Below, in pieces: positions 43,700-55,469 of a DNA stretch of 64,000 bases. The notes under the pieces were generated by a model, which worked only from the letters and a program-made list of their open reading frames with translations, had not been told where the DNA came from and did not search any database. Every line of letters starts with the position of its first letter. Position 1 is the stretch's first letter. A program made the translations under genes and the position numbers. The DNA is taken from NCBI GenBank assembly GCA_017165825.1, contig CM029372.1, positions 3,590,499-3,654,498 of the forward strand, given 5' to 3'. Origin of the DNA: Hepsetus odoe. Its lineage: Eukaryota; Chordata; Actinopteri; Characiformes; Hepsetidae.

Positions 43700-43812
43700 A
43701 TGTTTTTCCTGAGTTTAGCCCACTTTAGCCACCCGTTGAGTGCTAGAACAGGTTCCAGCCCCCTTGCAATCAGAGTCAGGGTAAACTGTTAAAATAATAC
43801 ATGGATGGATAC
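43700..43812 (+). mobile_element. SINE C 3'-end fragment
   Basis: gaacaggttccagccccctt, aatcagagtcagggtaaact and a short atggatggat end match the C tail. Confidence 0.5.
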
Positions 43813-43944
43813 CATGGCAATGCGTTTCGAATCAAAAACTGACCTGAGTCATCAAAATACTTTCCAAACCTGAAGCTGACCACTACTATCAAGAGATCAA
43901 TTATAGCTCCTACTCTTCCTCCCACCCTAACCACCCTCTCTCGG

Positions 43945-44003
43945 TCTATCCATCCATCCATCCCCAGATCCATCTATCCAACCATCCATCCATCTATCCA
44001 TCT
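43945..44003. repeat. Imperfect (ATCC)n tract
   Basis: ctatccatccatccatcccc and later catccatccatctatccatc. Confidence 0.88.
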
Positions 44004-45235
44004 CTACTGCTCAGCGATAGTCAGATAGTCAGATTTTCAGGTAGCAACTCCTCGTTGCATTGGTCAGTACAGCCCTCTCAAATTTGCAGTGTGTTGATTT
44101 CATGCATCAACACTAAATAGGTCAGAATAGAGAGGCTACAGTGGCAAAAGAGGCCCTCTTTTACAACAGAAAAAACTCCCAAATTGAGAGAGAAATTTAT
44201 TTGCATCAGATGTTCAAATTGTGGGACCTATATTAACCTAAGTATTGATTTAATTTAAGAATTCAAGCTTACAAGTATTGTTGGGTTCTTTTATAGATGT
44301 CTGGGCTCATCACTCATCTCTCTAAAAGGTATGAAACAGCCAGAATTAGAACCTTATCATACACAAGAATGGAAGTATTTAATGGACAAAACAATTTTTC
44401 CTTTTTTTAAATATGAGAGCAATACGTGTTATAAAGTATACTGAAGAAATACAATGCAATAGTTGATGGTTAAGTCTTGAATGATGTGAATACTAGCCTC
44501 CTGGTTTTGCTCAAGAATGGAGAAAGTAAATGGAGACTGCAGACTACAGCCCCTGTGCTCATGAAACAGGATGTAGTATGTCTGACTGAATAGACAAGCC
44601 TAAGAATTTTTTTGAGGAGTTTTTGAGGTTCAGGATGTTCCCATCTGTAGTTAACTGGCTAGAATTCTACACAGTGTAATATCTAGGTGATATCATCAGT
44701 GAGGGTACTGGCAGTGCCCATGGCTGCTGCTTGAACAATTTTGTGTATCTTCTCATTATTGTGAGGGTATAAATATATAGAGAAAATCAGCCCATTCTGA
44801 TCTTTTGATCCTCTACGTAACGGATATGGGAGGTGTACAGTGCTTTTGGGCCCTGTATAGTCCTATAAGCAAACAAATAAAGCTCAACAGTGTAATCACT
44901 TTAATTTACACTTGTGTAATGATGGATTAAACCCAGCTATCTGTATGATAAACAAATGCTAATACCAGCTGGATTTAAGTGTATTTCATTATATAATTTG
45001 TTTCTCAGCATGCTTCTTTACCTTTTAAATTTTTTACTATTGAATCCATTTTTATGAGAGAATATTGTGAATTTCCTATACTTCATATATCTTAGATTAT
45101 TAAAACACAAGCATTATGGAAAGACATGAAATGCTTTGTTCTAGAGAAAATTACCAAGTCAGAATTGTTGACAACAGTGGTGAGAGGAATCAAGCATCAA
45201 TAAGTGCCTCAAAGAGCTACTCAAAGACAGTTCTC

Positions 45236-45615
45236 TCATTCTCACTCATTCATTTTCTTAGCCGCTTATCCTGATTAGGGTTGTGGGGAGTTCTGGAGTC
45301 TGTCACAGCTCTCACAGGATGAATGGCAGGGAAACATCCTGAACAGGCTGCCTGGATAGTTCACAGGGCAGACAATCACAGTCACCCTCATGCGCACTCA
45401 CACCTAGGGCTGCATTTTAGCATCTCCAGTCTACCTAACCTGCATGTTTTTGGGCGGTGGGAGGAAACTGGAGCTCCTGGAGGGAACTCACACAGACACT
45501 TGGAGAACATAGAGAATCACTCCACAGAGAAAGAACCTGGACCACCCCACCTGGAAATCAAACCTATGATCTTCTCACTGTGATGCAACTGCACTACCCC
45601 CTGCTCCACCATGCC
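45236..45615 (-). mobile_element. SINE C, full-span reverse copy
   Basis: cattttcttagccgcttatc at the tail side, cctgcatgtttttgggcggt and ggagctcctggagggaactc in the body, gatcttctcactgtgatgca at the head side. About 380 bp. Confidence 0.68.
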
Positions 45616-45747
45616 TCCCTCACAGAAAGTTGAGATATGAAATGATGAGTTATGTTGTCTGATTTCTGGGACATTGTCTTTGCATAGTTTTATGATTTAA
45701 GATTTCGCCCACTACTATTAGAAGTACATGCAGATCTTTTTTTTTTT

Positions 45748-46013
45748 ACCTTTACCTTTACCTTTTAAAGTGACTATTCTTGTCATTGCGAGGTCACAGC
45801 ACAGCACGCAGTGAACCACAACAAAATCGAACCTCTGCATTTAACCCATGCAAACAATGTGCAGCAGTTGGCAGCTATGAAAGCACCTGGGAAGCAGTTA
45901 CAGGGACGGTACCATGCTCAAGGGTACCTCAGAGCAACCTACGGGTAAGGGGTTTGAACCCAAAATCTTCCGATCCTGTGGCCAACTCCCTAACCACTAG
46001 GCCACCGTTGCGC
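45748..46013 (-). mobile_element. SINE B, reverse copy
   Basis: Near-complete reverse SINE B with a (CTTTAC)n-like 3' tail, then tgactattcttgtcattgcg, catgctcaagggtacctcag and head ccactaggccaccgttgcgc. Confidence 0.78.
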
Positions 46014-46215
46014 TTTTAACCGTCATCAGCATTGCATATAAAACTGCATGGCGATTCATTGGTGAGTTGGAGCAGTAAATAAAATGGCTATATCTTTGTT
46101 ATAGGAACCAGGGTTTACACCCACCACTATAAAGAAATCTGAATCGAGGAGTTTATCTACCATGAACCATTTCACATCAAACCACTTTGAATATCTTTAT
46201 TTAAATCTCAACCAT

Positions 46216-46235
46216 TTAATTACGAACCTTAAACT
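46216..46235 (+). repeat. Target-site duplication flanking the 3' end of LINE copy 2
   Basis: The 20-bp ttaattacgaaccttaaact is repeated exactly at 49375-49394. The last base could instead belong to the LINE tail. Confidence 0.93.
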
Positions 46236-49200
46236 TCTTCTTTTTCTTTCGGCTGCTCCCGTTTAGGGGTCGCCACAGCGGATCAACTGTCTCCATTTCT
46301 TCCTGTATTTTGCATCTTCCTGCTTCAACCCGACCACCTGCATGTCCTCTCTCACCACATCCATAAACCTCCTCTTTGGTCTTCCTCTTCTCCTCTTTCC
46401 TGGCAGCTCCATCCTCAACATCCTCCTTCCAATATAATCATCGTCTCTCCTCTGCACATGGCCAAACCAACGCAACCTTGCTTCTCTAACTTTGTCTCCA
46501 AGACGTCTAACCTGAGCTGTCCCTCTAATATACTCATTTCTAATCCTGTCCATCCTCGTCACACCCAACGAAAATCTCAGCATCTTTAACTCTGACACCT
46601 CCAGCTCCACCTCCTGCCTTTTCGTCAGTGCTACCGTCTCCAACCCATACAACATAGCTGGTCTCACTACTGTCCTGTAAACCTTCCCTTTTACTCTAGC
46701 TGGTATGCATCTGTCACAAATCACTCCAGCCACTCTTCTCCACCCATTCCAACCAGCCTGCACTCTCTTCTTCACCTCTCTTCCACACTCGCCGTTACAC
46801 TGAACTGTTGATCCCAAGTATTTAAACTCCTCCACCTTTGTTGCCTCCACTCCCTGCATCCTAACCACTCCACTTTCCTCCCTTTCATTCACACTCATGT
46901 ATTCTGTCTTTGCCCTACTCACTTTCATTCCTCTCCTCTCCAGAGCATATCTCCATCTCTCCAGGTTCTCCTCAAGCTGCTCCCTACTCTCACTACAGAT
47001 CACAATATCATCAGCAAACATCATCGTCCACGGAGACTCCTATCTAACCTCGTCCGTCAACCTGTCCATCACTACTGTAAACAAGAACGGGCTCAGTGCT
47101 TATCCTTGATGTAATCCAACCTCTACTTTAAATGCATCCGTCACTCCCACTGCAGATCTCACCACTGTTACACTGCCCTCATACATATCCTGAACTACTC
47201 TCACATACTTCTCTGTAACACCAGACTTCCTCATACAAAACCACAACTCCTCTCTAGGCACCCTGTCATATGCTTTCTCCAAGTCCACAAAGGCACAATG
47301 CAGCTCCTTCTGACCTTCTCTGTACTTCTCCATCAACACCCTCAGAGCAAACATTGCATCTGTGGTGCACTTTCTCGGCATAAAACCATACTGCTGTTCA
47401 CTAATCCTCACCTCTTTTCTTAACTGAGCTTCCACTACTCTTTCCCATAACTTCATGGTGTGGCTGATCAACTTTATCCCTCTATAGTTACTACAGCTCT
47501 GTGCATCACCCTTATTCTTGAAGATCGGTACCAGTACACTTCGTCTCCACTCCTCAGGCATCTTCTCACTTGCCAAGATTGTGTTAAACAATCTGGTCAG
47601 AAACTCAACTGCCATCTCCCCTAAACATCTCCATGCTTCCACTGGTATGTCATCCGGTCCAACAGCCTTTCCATTCTTCATCCTCTTCATCGCTGCCCTT
47701 ACTTCCATCTTGTTTATTTGCTGCACTTCCTGGTTAACTCTTCTCACATCATCCAGTCTTCTCTCTCTCACATTTTCTTCATTCATCAGCTCCTCAAAGT
47801 ATTCCTTCCATCTGCTCAACACGCTCTGTTCACCTGTGAGTACGTTACCATTTCTATCTTTAATCACCCTGACCTGTAGCACATCTTTCCCAGATCTGTC
47901 TCTCTGTCTAGCCAATCGGTAAAGGTCCTTTTCTCCCTCTTTACTGTCCAACCTCTCATACAATTCAGCAAACACCTTATCTTTGGCCTTCACCACTGCT
48001 TTCTTCGCCCTGCGGTTCATCTCCTTGTACATCTGTCTACTTCCTTCATCTCTCTGTATGTCCCATGTCTTCTTTGCCTCCCTCTTCTTTTGAATACACT
48101 CCTGGACTTCTAGGTTCCACCACCAGGTTTCCTTATCCTCTTTCTTCCTTCCGGATGTCACACCAAGTACATTTCTAGCCGTCTGCCTGATCACTTCTGC
48201 AGTAGTTTCCCAGCAATCCGGTAGCTCTTCGACACCTCCCAGTGCCCGTGTTAACTCCTGCCTGAATTCCACCTTACAGTCCTCCTCCTTCAGCTTCCAC
48301 CACTTGATCCTCGACTCTGCCCTCACTTTCCTCCTCTTCTTGACCTCCAAGGTCATCCTACAGACCACCATCCTATGCTGTTTAGCTACACTCTCCCCTG
48401 TCACTACTTTGCAGTCTCTGATCTCTTTCAAACTGACCCTCCTGCAAAGAATATAATCCACCTGTGAGCATCTTCCTCCACTCTTATACGTCACCCTGTG
48501 CTCCTCCCTCTTCTTAAAATAAGTATTAACTACAGCCATTTCCATCCTTTTTGCAAAATCAACAACCATCTGACCTTCAGCATTCCTCTCCTTGACACCA
48601 TGCCTACCCATCACCTCCTCATCACCTCTGTTCCCTTCACCAACATGACCATTAAAATCTGCACCAATCACCACTCTCTCTCCCCTGGGTACACTCTCTA
48701 TCACTTCATCTAACTCACTCCAGAATTTTTCCTTCTCTTTCCTCTTACAACCAACTTGTGGAGCATAAGCACTAACAACATTCATTATCACACCTTCAAC
48801 TTCCAGCTTCAAACTCATCACCCTCCCTGACACCCTCTTTACTTCCAAAACACTCTCCACATACTCTTCCTTCAGGATAACACCTACTCCATTCCTCCTT
48901 CTATCCACACCATGGTAGAACAGTTTAAACCCCCCCCCAATACACCTGGCCTTACTACCCTTCCATCTAGTCTCTTGTACACACAAAATGTCAACCTTCC
49001 TTCTCTCCATCATATCAGCTAATTCTCTACCTTTACCAGTCATGCTGCCAACATTCAAAGTCCCTACCCTCACTTCCACTCTCCTCTCCTTCTTTCTCTC
49101 CTTCTCCCTCTGGACATGCCTTCCTCCTCTTCTTCTTCTTCTTTGGCCAACAGTAGTCCAATTTCCACCAGCACCCTGTAGGCTAACAGCACTGATGGCG

Positions 49201-49374
49201 GTCGTTGTTAACCCGGGCCTCGACCGATCCGGTATGGAATTCTGTATCGTTGTCCGCATATTGATTTGGCAAAGTTTTACACCGGATGCCCTTCCTGACG
49301 TAACCCTCCCCATTTACCCGGGCTTGGGACCGGCACAAAGAAATACACTGGCTTGTGCATCCCTAGTGGCTGGG
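46236..49374 (-). mobile_element. Full-length RTE-clade LINE retrotransposon, copy 2 (ORF broken by two stops)
   Basis: Same element as 3936-7079, in the opposite orientation. It is bounded by a perfect 20-bp target-site duplication (46216-46235 and 49375-49394). The coding interval has exactly the same length as copy 1 (3051 bp), so there are no net indels. The 5' leader, the 3' end (ctgctcccgtttaggggtcg on the + strand) and the GAA-type tail are present. Confidence 0.93.
46263..49313 (-). pseudogene. LINE endonuclease/reverse-transcriptase ORF with two nonsense codons
   Basis: Collinear with the 1016-codon frame of copy 1, but codon 738 is TAA (47100-47102; serine TCA in copy 1) and codon 758 is TAG (47040-47042; glutamine CAG in copy 1). 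Both stops fall between the GLHQG motif and the FADD box, so a protein from the natural start keeps the endonuclease and loses the reverse-transcriptase catalytic core. The downstream frame from 47024 to 46263 stays open. Seventeen further amino-acid replacements were counted against copy 1 (for example L79V, R294S, L368W, R869C, V870I, D1003Y), giving about 98% identity. Two of these (R869C, V870I) look like CpG decay. The endonuclease residues N87, E114, Y183, D219, N221, D286 and H313 are unchanged. The copy could act only in trans or as an endonuclease-only product. Confidence 0.92.
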
Positions 49375-49394
49375 TTAATTACGAACCTTAAACT
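49375..49394 (+). repeat. Target-site duplication flanking the 5' end of LINE copy 2
   Basis: Exact copy of 46216-46235, next to the LINE 5' end, which reads ctagtggctggg on the + strand. Confidence 0.93.
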
Positions 49395-49461
49395 AATCAG
49401 TTTAATTCATTTTTAATGGGAAATTATAATTATGGACAGATGTTTGATTAAACTTTCTCTG

Positions 49462-49547
49462 TTTGAGAGATGGTATAGGCTCCAGCATGGGCTTTGACCC
49501 TGGTTTAGATAAGTGGCTCAGGTGGTGGATGGATGGATGGATGGATG
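49462..49547 (+). mobile_element. SINE C 3'-end fragment with (GGAT)n tail
   Basis: agagatggtataggctccag, tttagataagtggctcaggt and a perfect ggatggatggatggatggat run. Confidence 0.6.
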
Positions 49548-49935
49548 ATGTTTAATTCTAAGCCTTAACCTAATCAAAGAAATAACTAAAATCCAGTCTG
49601 TTTCTGTGTTTTCATAAACTAAAATGTTTCAACTGGAAATTCTTCTAAACAGCAGAGTCTGTTGCATGTAACTCCTTCAGCCTGGGCACTGATTCCTCTG
49701 CAGCAGGCCCTGCCAAAGTGTTTTAGTGTAATTCACTTCCGAGCATAACCAGGGAAAAGACCCCCACTGGTGCAATGGAAAGAACACAATACGACTGTAA
49801 TCCAATCAAAATAATAGAAGGTACAGCCTATCTTTCTGCAAAAGCATTCATTGTTTTTGAGACTAGTATAAGTGCCAGAAGAGTAATGCGCAATAAGCTT
49901 ATTAGAATAGAAAGAGAGAGAAGGAGGGTGCGTGC

Positions 49936-49988
49936 ATGTGTGTGTGTGTGTGTGTGTGTGTCTGAGAGTGTGTGTGTGTGTGAGTGAG

Positions 49989-50036
<48 letters not shown>
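49936..50036. repeat. Compound (GT)n(GA)n microsatellite
   Basis: GT run 49936-49983, then a GAGT bridge and GA run 49993-50036. Confidence 0.96.
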
Positions 50037-50039
<3 letters not shown>

Positions 50040-50814
50040 GAGAGTATTGTGTTTGTGTAAAAGAATAAACCAGCAACGTTTCTTTAAAATATAGATCTGT
50101 AGCAGAAACAGGTCTTGAGCAGATACAGGCTCAATAATGATAGTCTGACCACAGACACAGGCAGATAAAAACAATAAAGTAAATAAATAAAATTCTGGCA
50201 GCACTGTGAATGTTGAGAAAAGCGGCAGGTACTCCTTTATTTCCAATCATGCCCACCTATATTTCGAAGAAATCTGGAAATAAAAATGATGTTTCAGGGT
50301 TCAAGTAAAGTTCTACCACACAATGTGAGTCTGTTCCTGCATATGAGACAAAAGGAGAGAGAATTTGACATGTTTGGCCTCTACTGTCTCTGTTGCTGGT
50401 TAAAGTGAAATGGATGTAACAGCAAGCAGCAATTCCAATCATAGAAAACAAACAGGCTAAGTTGCCATGGTGAGTCTGAGCCAGCGACATGCTGTTCAAC
50501 ACACTGTCAGAGCTCCAGCAGCCATCTAACAGGACAAAGCCCCCATTCCTCTCTTTGTATCTGTGTGTATGTGTCTGTGTGTGTGGATGATGCTACTAAT
50601 GTGACACATGAGACAAAAAGTAGCAGTTATGAACTGCTATTGTCTATAAGACACTTTTTGGCTTTGTGCTTGTTCCTTCAGCTTAAAGACAAAAATGACC
50701 TGAAAGTAATTTGCTTTTTATTGAAAGCACAAAAAATGAATGTTACTGTTAAGACAAAGAGTACACATATGTGAAAATACTGAAACACAATACATTTCAG
50801 TTTCAAGTGAAACA

Positions 50815-50957
50815 GTTGGCTGCCAAATCCAGGGACCGGGGAACAGTGAAAGGAGGCGGTACCTTACTCAAGGGTACTTCAGGGCAACCTACTCCTCTGG
50901 GACTCAAACCTATGATCTTCTGATCCTGGTGTCTGGTCCCTAAACACTAAGGCACCT
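50815..50957 (-). mobile_element. SINE B 5' fragment
   Basis: Head and mid region only: taccttactcaagggtactt, cagggcaacctactcctctg, gactcaaacctatgatcttc and taaacactaaggcacct. Confidence 0.62.
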
Positions 50958-51910
50958 TGGTGACATTGTGAGCGGCACTTGTAGAAATGAGATCCGTCTA
51001 CAGCAGTTTAACTGGCGAAGCACATTACATACTTTTAAAATGAGATATTATAAGGGAACAATAGTGGAGGTTATAGGTATTTGCTTTATCTCCTGATAAA
51101 ACATCAATTTGATAAAATGCGGTGTAGTCTTTAATTAAAGGGAAAAAGAAGAGCATAAGCACTTCTGGGTACCGTTCACTCACATATGCAAATTTCGTTG
51201 TAAAAACAGCCCATTTTCAATTTGCTGCATTTCTGATGTCATGGAAAACATTACATAAGTTCCAAAGTCTGAATTTTCTCAAGCCTGTGATGATATGTGG
51301 ATTGTCAGGAGGATGTGTGCTCTGTCGTTTAATGAAGAACAAGCTACACATTTAACAAAAATAAATACATCAACAGAAGAAACGATTTAGTAATACAATA
51401 ACAGGCAACAGCCAGGCAAAGACTCAAGGCAAAAATTCTTCCAGACAGAAGACCATCTGAAACACAAGGGTACTTTTACATTTGATGATATTAGGAAAGC
51501 CTATAAAGGTGGGGCCACAGCAAAAATAAACACGGAACGAGAAGAATGGAAATCTGGACAAAGCCAGGACATGGGATGACAAAAGAAAAGCTCATGAAAG
51601 AGGAGAAAAGGCTAGTTGTCAATGAAGACATGGCGCAGAGAATGACAACTTCTGCAGACTGCTGCACATATGCACAGTCAATTTATGTGATCCCATGTCT
51701 GTCGTGATGTATATATTTATTTTTTTCCCTCAGTCTGACCAATCTTAACTCTTCTCTTAAGTCTTCTTATACTGTTTTTTTTCTGTTTGATTAATCAGCG
51801 CCTTGCTCAAGTTTCCCTTTACTGTAACTTTAGTGTGTTCTGTTCTGGGACTGAGGCATTTACCTCTTGTGACTTGTTGAAGGGCAATGTAGTCTTCTCT
51901 GCTCTCGGTG

Positions 51911-51943
51911 GACACACACATGCACACGCACACATGCACACAT

Positions 51944-52003
<60 letters not shown>
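51911..52003. repeat. (CA)n microsatellite
   Basis: CA run with CATGCA interruptions in the left third and a pure right part. Confidence 0.97.
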
Positions 52004-52006
<3 letters not shown>

Positions 52007-52282
52007 CTGCTCCATTCACAAAGCTCACCTTCACTGCCAAATTAACAGCGCAGAGGGATCGATGAGGCTTTATTTCAGGGACAAACAAAGCTCTTGACTT
52101 GTGTGCTGCTTTCTGTATTTTCTTCCACTCGCTGCTTCTTTCTCTCTTTCTTAAGTTAAAGATGCTGGCCACAGAAATAAAAATTACTACATTCAGACTG
52201 AGCTCTTTATGAAAGCATGGGGTTGGGAAGGAAGACCCCTAGACTCACGATTCGTAGTGGTATTCAGATCTGGGTGTTAATG

Positions 52283-52310
52283 CTCATTTGTTAAAATTTT
52301 AACAAATGAG
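52283..52310. repeat. 28-bp perfect palindrome
   Basis: ctcatttgttaaaa is followed at once by its exact reverse complement ttttaacaaatgag. It lies about 40 bp left of the MITE at 52350. Confidence 0.95.
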
Positions 52311-52349
52311 ATTGCTTTCATTTTAAAAGGCTTGCCACATGAACATGTA

Positions 52350-52652
52350 CAGTACTGTGCAAATGTTTTAGGCAGGTGTGGTAAAAATGCTGTAAACAAA
52401 GAACGCTTTCAGAAATGTAAATAATGACTGTTTATTTTTATCAATTTACAAAATGCAAAGTGAGCGAACAAAAGAAAAATCTAAATCAAATCAATATTTG
52501 GTGTTACTACCTTTTGATTTCTGGTTTCTCTTTTGTTCATTCACTGCATTTTGTTGATTGATGAAAATAAATGATTAACACTTCCAGTTTTGAAAGCATT
52601 CTTTGTTTACAGCATTTTTCCCACACCTGCCTGAAACTTTTGCACAGTACTG
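52350..52652. mobile_element. 303-bp MITE with ~60-bp terminal inverted repeats, TA target site
   Basis: Left end cagtactgtgcaaatgtttt and aggcaggtgtggtaaaaatg are mirrored at the right (catttttcccacacctgcct, then gcacagtactg). The repeats extend about 60 bp with few mismatches, through ctgtaaacaaagaa. TA dinucleotides flank both ends. The interior has no frame; Tc1/mariner-type mobilisation is inferred from the TA target. Confidence 0.82.
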
Positions 52653-53049
52653 TATATGTTAGAAAATTTTGGCAAGCTTTGGCTGTGCTGAACTCTGGGC
52701 AGACCCTCTTATAGCAGTATTGAATTAGGGCATGGATTTAAGCTTTTTAACAAATCTTGGGTTCTAAAAAAAGATATGAAAGAATAAAAAGGTTAAATGT
52801 TTGGATGACTTTTATGCGATACACAGTCATCCAGACTATTAACATTTTAACTTTTTGGTTTCACTGTGGCAAACAAGCAAGTCGTTCATGGCTGTGTTAA
52901 GAAAATATGTGTTAAGACAATATGTGCAGTGATTTGTAGCAACAGGTGCAAATATACAAATATAGTTAAATACAGTTTATAACACAATGTGAGTTTGTGT
53001 AACGCTAACAAGCCTTAAATCAATGTTTATTATAAGAAACAATTTTTGG

Positions 53050-53286
53050 GGCAGTGGTGACCTAGTTGGCCCCGGATCTGAAGATTGTGTGTTTTCTGAA
53101 CATTAGGTTGCCCTGAGGTACCCTTGCGCAAGGTACTGTCCCTGTCACTGCTCCCCCGGCGCTTTCAATAGCTGCCCCCTGTTGCATGTGTGTGTATGGG
53201 TGAAACGCAGAGGTTGAGTTCCATTGTGTTGTGCTGTGCTGTGTTTCACAATGACAAGGATAGTCACTTTCACCTTTCACTTTCAT
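53050..53286 (+). mobile_element. SINE B, forward copy
   Basis: ggggcagtggtgacctagtt head, ggttgccctgaggtaccctt, caaggtactgtccctgtcac and a (TTTCAC)n-like tail. The B box is damaged by a small deletion. Confidence 0.75.
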
Positions 53287-53411
53287 TTTAAACTGGGCCT
53301 GAACTCTATAAAGTAAGCTTTCTTGAGTTTTCTTGAGGAATAGTTCTTCAGGCTTCCTGAAGGATGTTCCAAAGCTCTTCTATGGACGTTTTGTTTTTGT
53401 TCTCTTCAATC

Positions 53412-53432
53412 TAGTTGATAGATAGATGGATG

Positions 53433-53498
<66 letters not shown>

Positions 53499-53507
53499 CA
53501 GGCAAGC

Positions 53508-53538
<31 letters not shown>

Positions 53539-53540
53539 AA
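53412..53540. repeat. (GATA)n/(GACA)n compound tetranucleotide block
   Basis: GATA units to about 53497, a short caggcaagca bridge, then GACA units to 53537. This is a Bkm-type composition. Confidence 0.97.
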
Positions 53541-53617
53541 GATAGATAGATAGATAGAGGCCTGAAAAGGACAACAGGGGACTTGAATTTCACCCATCTA
53601 GAAAGAGAGATGGAGGA

Positions 53618-53620
53618 TGT

Positions 53621-53669
<49 letters not shown>

Positions 53670-53682
53670 GGATGGATGGTTG

Positions 53683-53725
<43 letters not shown>

Positions 53726-53738
53726 GGATGGATGGTTG

Positions 53739-53816
<78 letters not shown>

Positions 53817-53819
53817 AAG
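53618..53819. repeat. (GATA)n block with duplicated GGATGGTTGG interruptions
   Basis: GATA units interrupted twice by gatggatggatggttgga, at 53669-53685 and 53725-53742, so a ~57-bp segment was tandemly duplicated. Confidence 0.97.
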
Positions 53820-54597
53820 ACATTTTCTATCCACACTTCTGCTTCTTAATGATTTTAAGTTTGATTTTTTTTTTAATTGAAGCCTTCTGACATAAACTCA
53901 AGCCCCATTTCTTAGAAAACCACAGCCCCAAAAAATGTAATCCTTTAGGATTGTATAGTAAAGCTAGATCTACGCAACCTGAGAACCTTAAAGCATGTGT
54001 AGTCTTGCAACATGACTTTCAGGATATTTTCAAATCTTTAACTGAGCTATCAATCATTTATTGCAAGAGAAAGCTAGAATGCTTCTTTTCATGAAAATGG
54101 AGAGTCAAATGAACTCAATTCATCACCAAAACAAACAAAGCAGAAATAGTGAGGAGAAGTGGTAGGATGTAGATACTACACTAATTATAGCCTTTTAATC
54201 TAAGTGTTAAATGTTAATAGTGCCGCTTTCAGCATTTTGTGCATCATTAGTGGAGATACAAACAAGGGAATGATCTTCCCATAGAGGAAGTCTTGAATTT
54301 AATTTATTTTCCACTTTTCCTTTGTAAAAATTGATAAATAAGACTGCCAGACAGTCTCTCAGAGGGTTTTTCAGATGACACAGTGAGTGGATACAGTGTG
54401 CATGTAATGGAATATTAGTATTAATGTAGCCATATATTTGACATGGTACTATGAAAAACATTATCTTTACATGTTTGTTAATATTAAGTTGTTTCGGATT
54501 CTCATAAAAAAAAGCCATCAGAAAATAAAGAAACAGAATGATACATTTTTAATTGGAAACCAGTCAGTTCATCTCATTCACTAACTTACTCACTCAC

Positions 54598-54957
54598 TCA
54601 TTTTCTGAGCCGCTAGTTCTGGGGTCAAGGAAGGTGCTGGAGTCAATCCCAGCTCTCAAAACTGTGTAAAATTCACAGCGAGAAGGTACTGGGTTCGATT
54701 CCCAGAAAGGGTGGTTCAGATTCTTTCTGTGTGAAGTTTGCATGGTCTCTCTATGTCTGTTTGTGTTTCCTCCAGGACCTCCGGAATCCTCCCAGCATCC
54801 AGAAAATAAGTTAATTTCACACAGTTGTAAGAGCTGGGATAGACTCCATCTGTGAGCCCAGACTGGCAACCAGGTTACTTTCACCCTGTGAGAACTGGGA
54901 TAGACTCCAGACCCCCACGATCCTAAACAGGACAAACAGATCAGAAAATAAGTGAGT
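54598..54957. mobile_element. Composite SINE C: reversed tail piece joined to a forward copy
   Basis: 54598-54658 is a reversed C tail (cattttctgagccgctagtt, ctggagtcaatcccagctct). 54675-54957 runs forward (cacagcgagaaggtactggg, then ttcgattccc, ending cagatcagaaaataagtgag). The ends are inverted relative to each other. Confidence 0.55.
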
Positions 54958-55469
54958 GATAGAAAGTGAATCAATTTAGCTCAAATAAATGCTTGAATTA
55001 AACTATTTTAATTGAAAGTAACACTGAAAAAACAACTCTGTTTTCCACTTGGGGATCTACATGAACACTCTGAATCCTTAGTGCTCTCAGATTTTATGAA
55101 ACAGCAACCTAAAAGGACAAGATGATTTAGACCAATTGGGCCAGCATTACCAGTGGTGCATAGTTTTTGCTAGGAGAAATGTACATTTTACAGAATTTTA
55201 AAGTTTTAAGTTCAATTTTATACTATTATATTTTATTCTGTGTTAAAATACTTGAAATGCAAAGAGAATATAAAAGAATACAAAAATATGAATGTGAATA
55301 TAAAGTGTATCAAGGTGCAGGACCATACAAATAAGGCACTTATTATTTTTAATACAATTTAATTGACGTATACTTTATATTTTTAGCAAAATGTCTTTTA
55401 ATATGTATTACTATTGTGACCATTGTTTGCAAAAACAAAACATTTAGCTTGAGCTTGTTCATTAGCTTG

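Larger units (their letters stand above)
43643..45235. other. Non-coding, intron-like
   Basis: Holds a SINE C tail and an ATCC tract at the left; the rest shows nothing recognisable. Confidence 0.55.
49548..52282. other. Non-coding, intron-like
   Basis: Contains the GT/GA and CA microsatellites and a SINE B fragment. No supported gene. Confidence 0.55.

Noticed and set aside
53412..53819. CRISPR-like array
   Set aside because: A tetranucleotide tandem repeat without unique spacers, in a eukaryotic genome.
53411..53836. Long YLSIYLSIYLSI-type frames
   Set aside because: Translation of the GATA/GACA microsatellite; open in several frames for that reason only.
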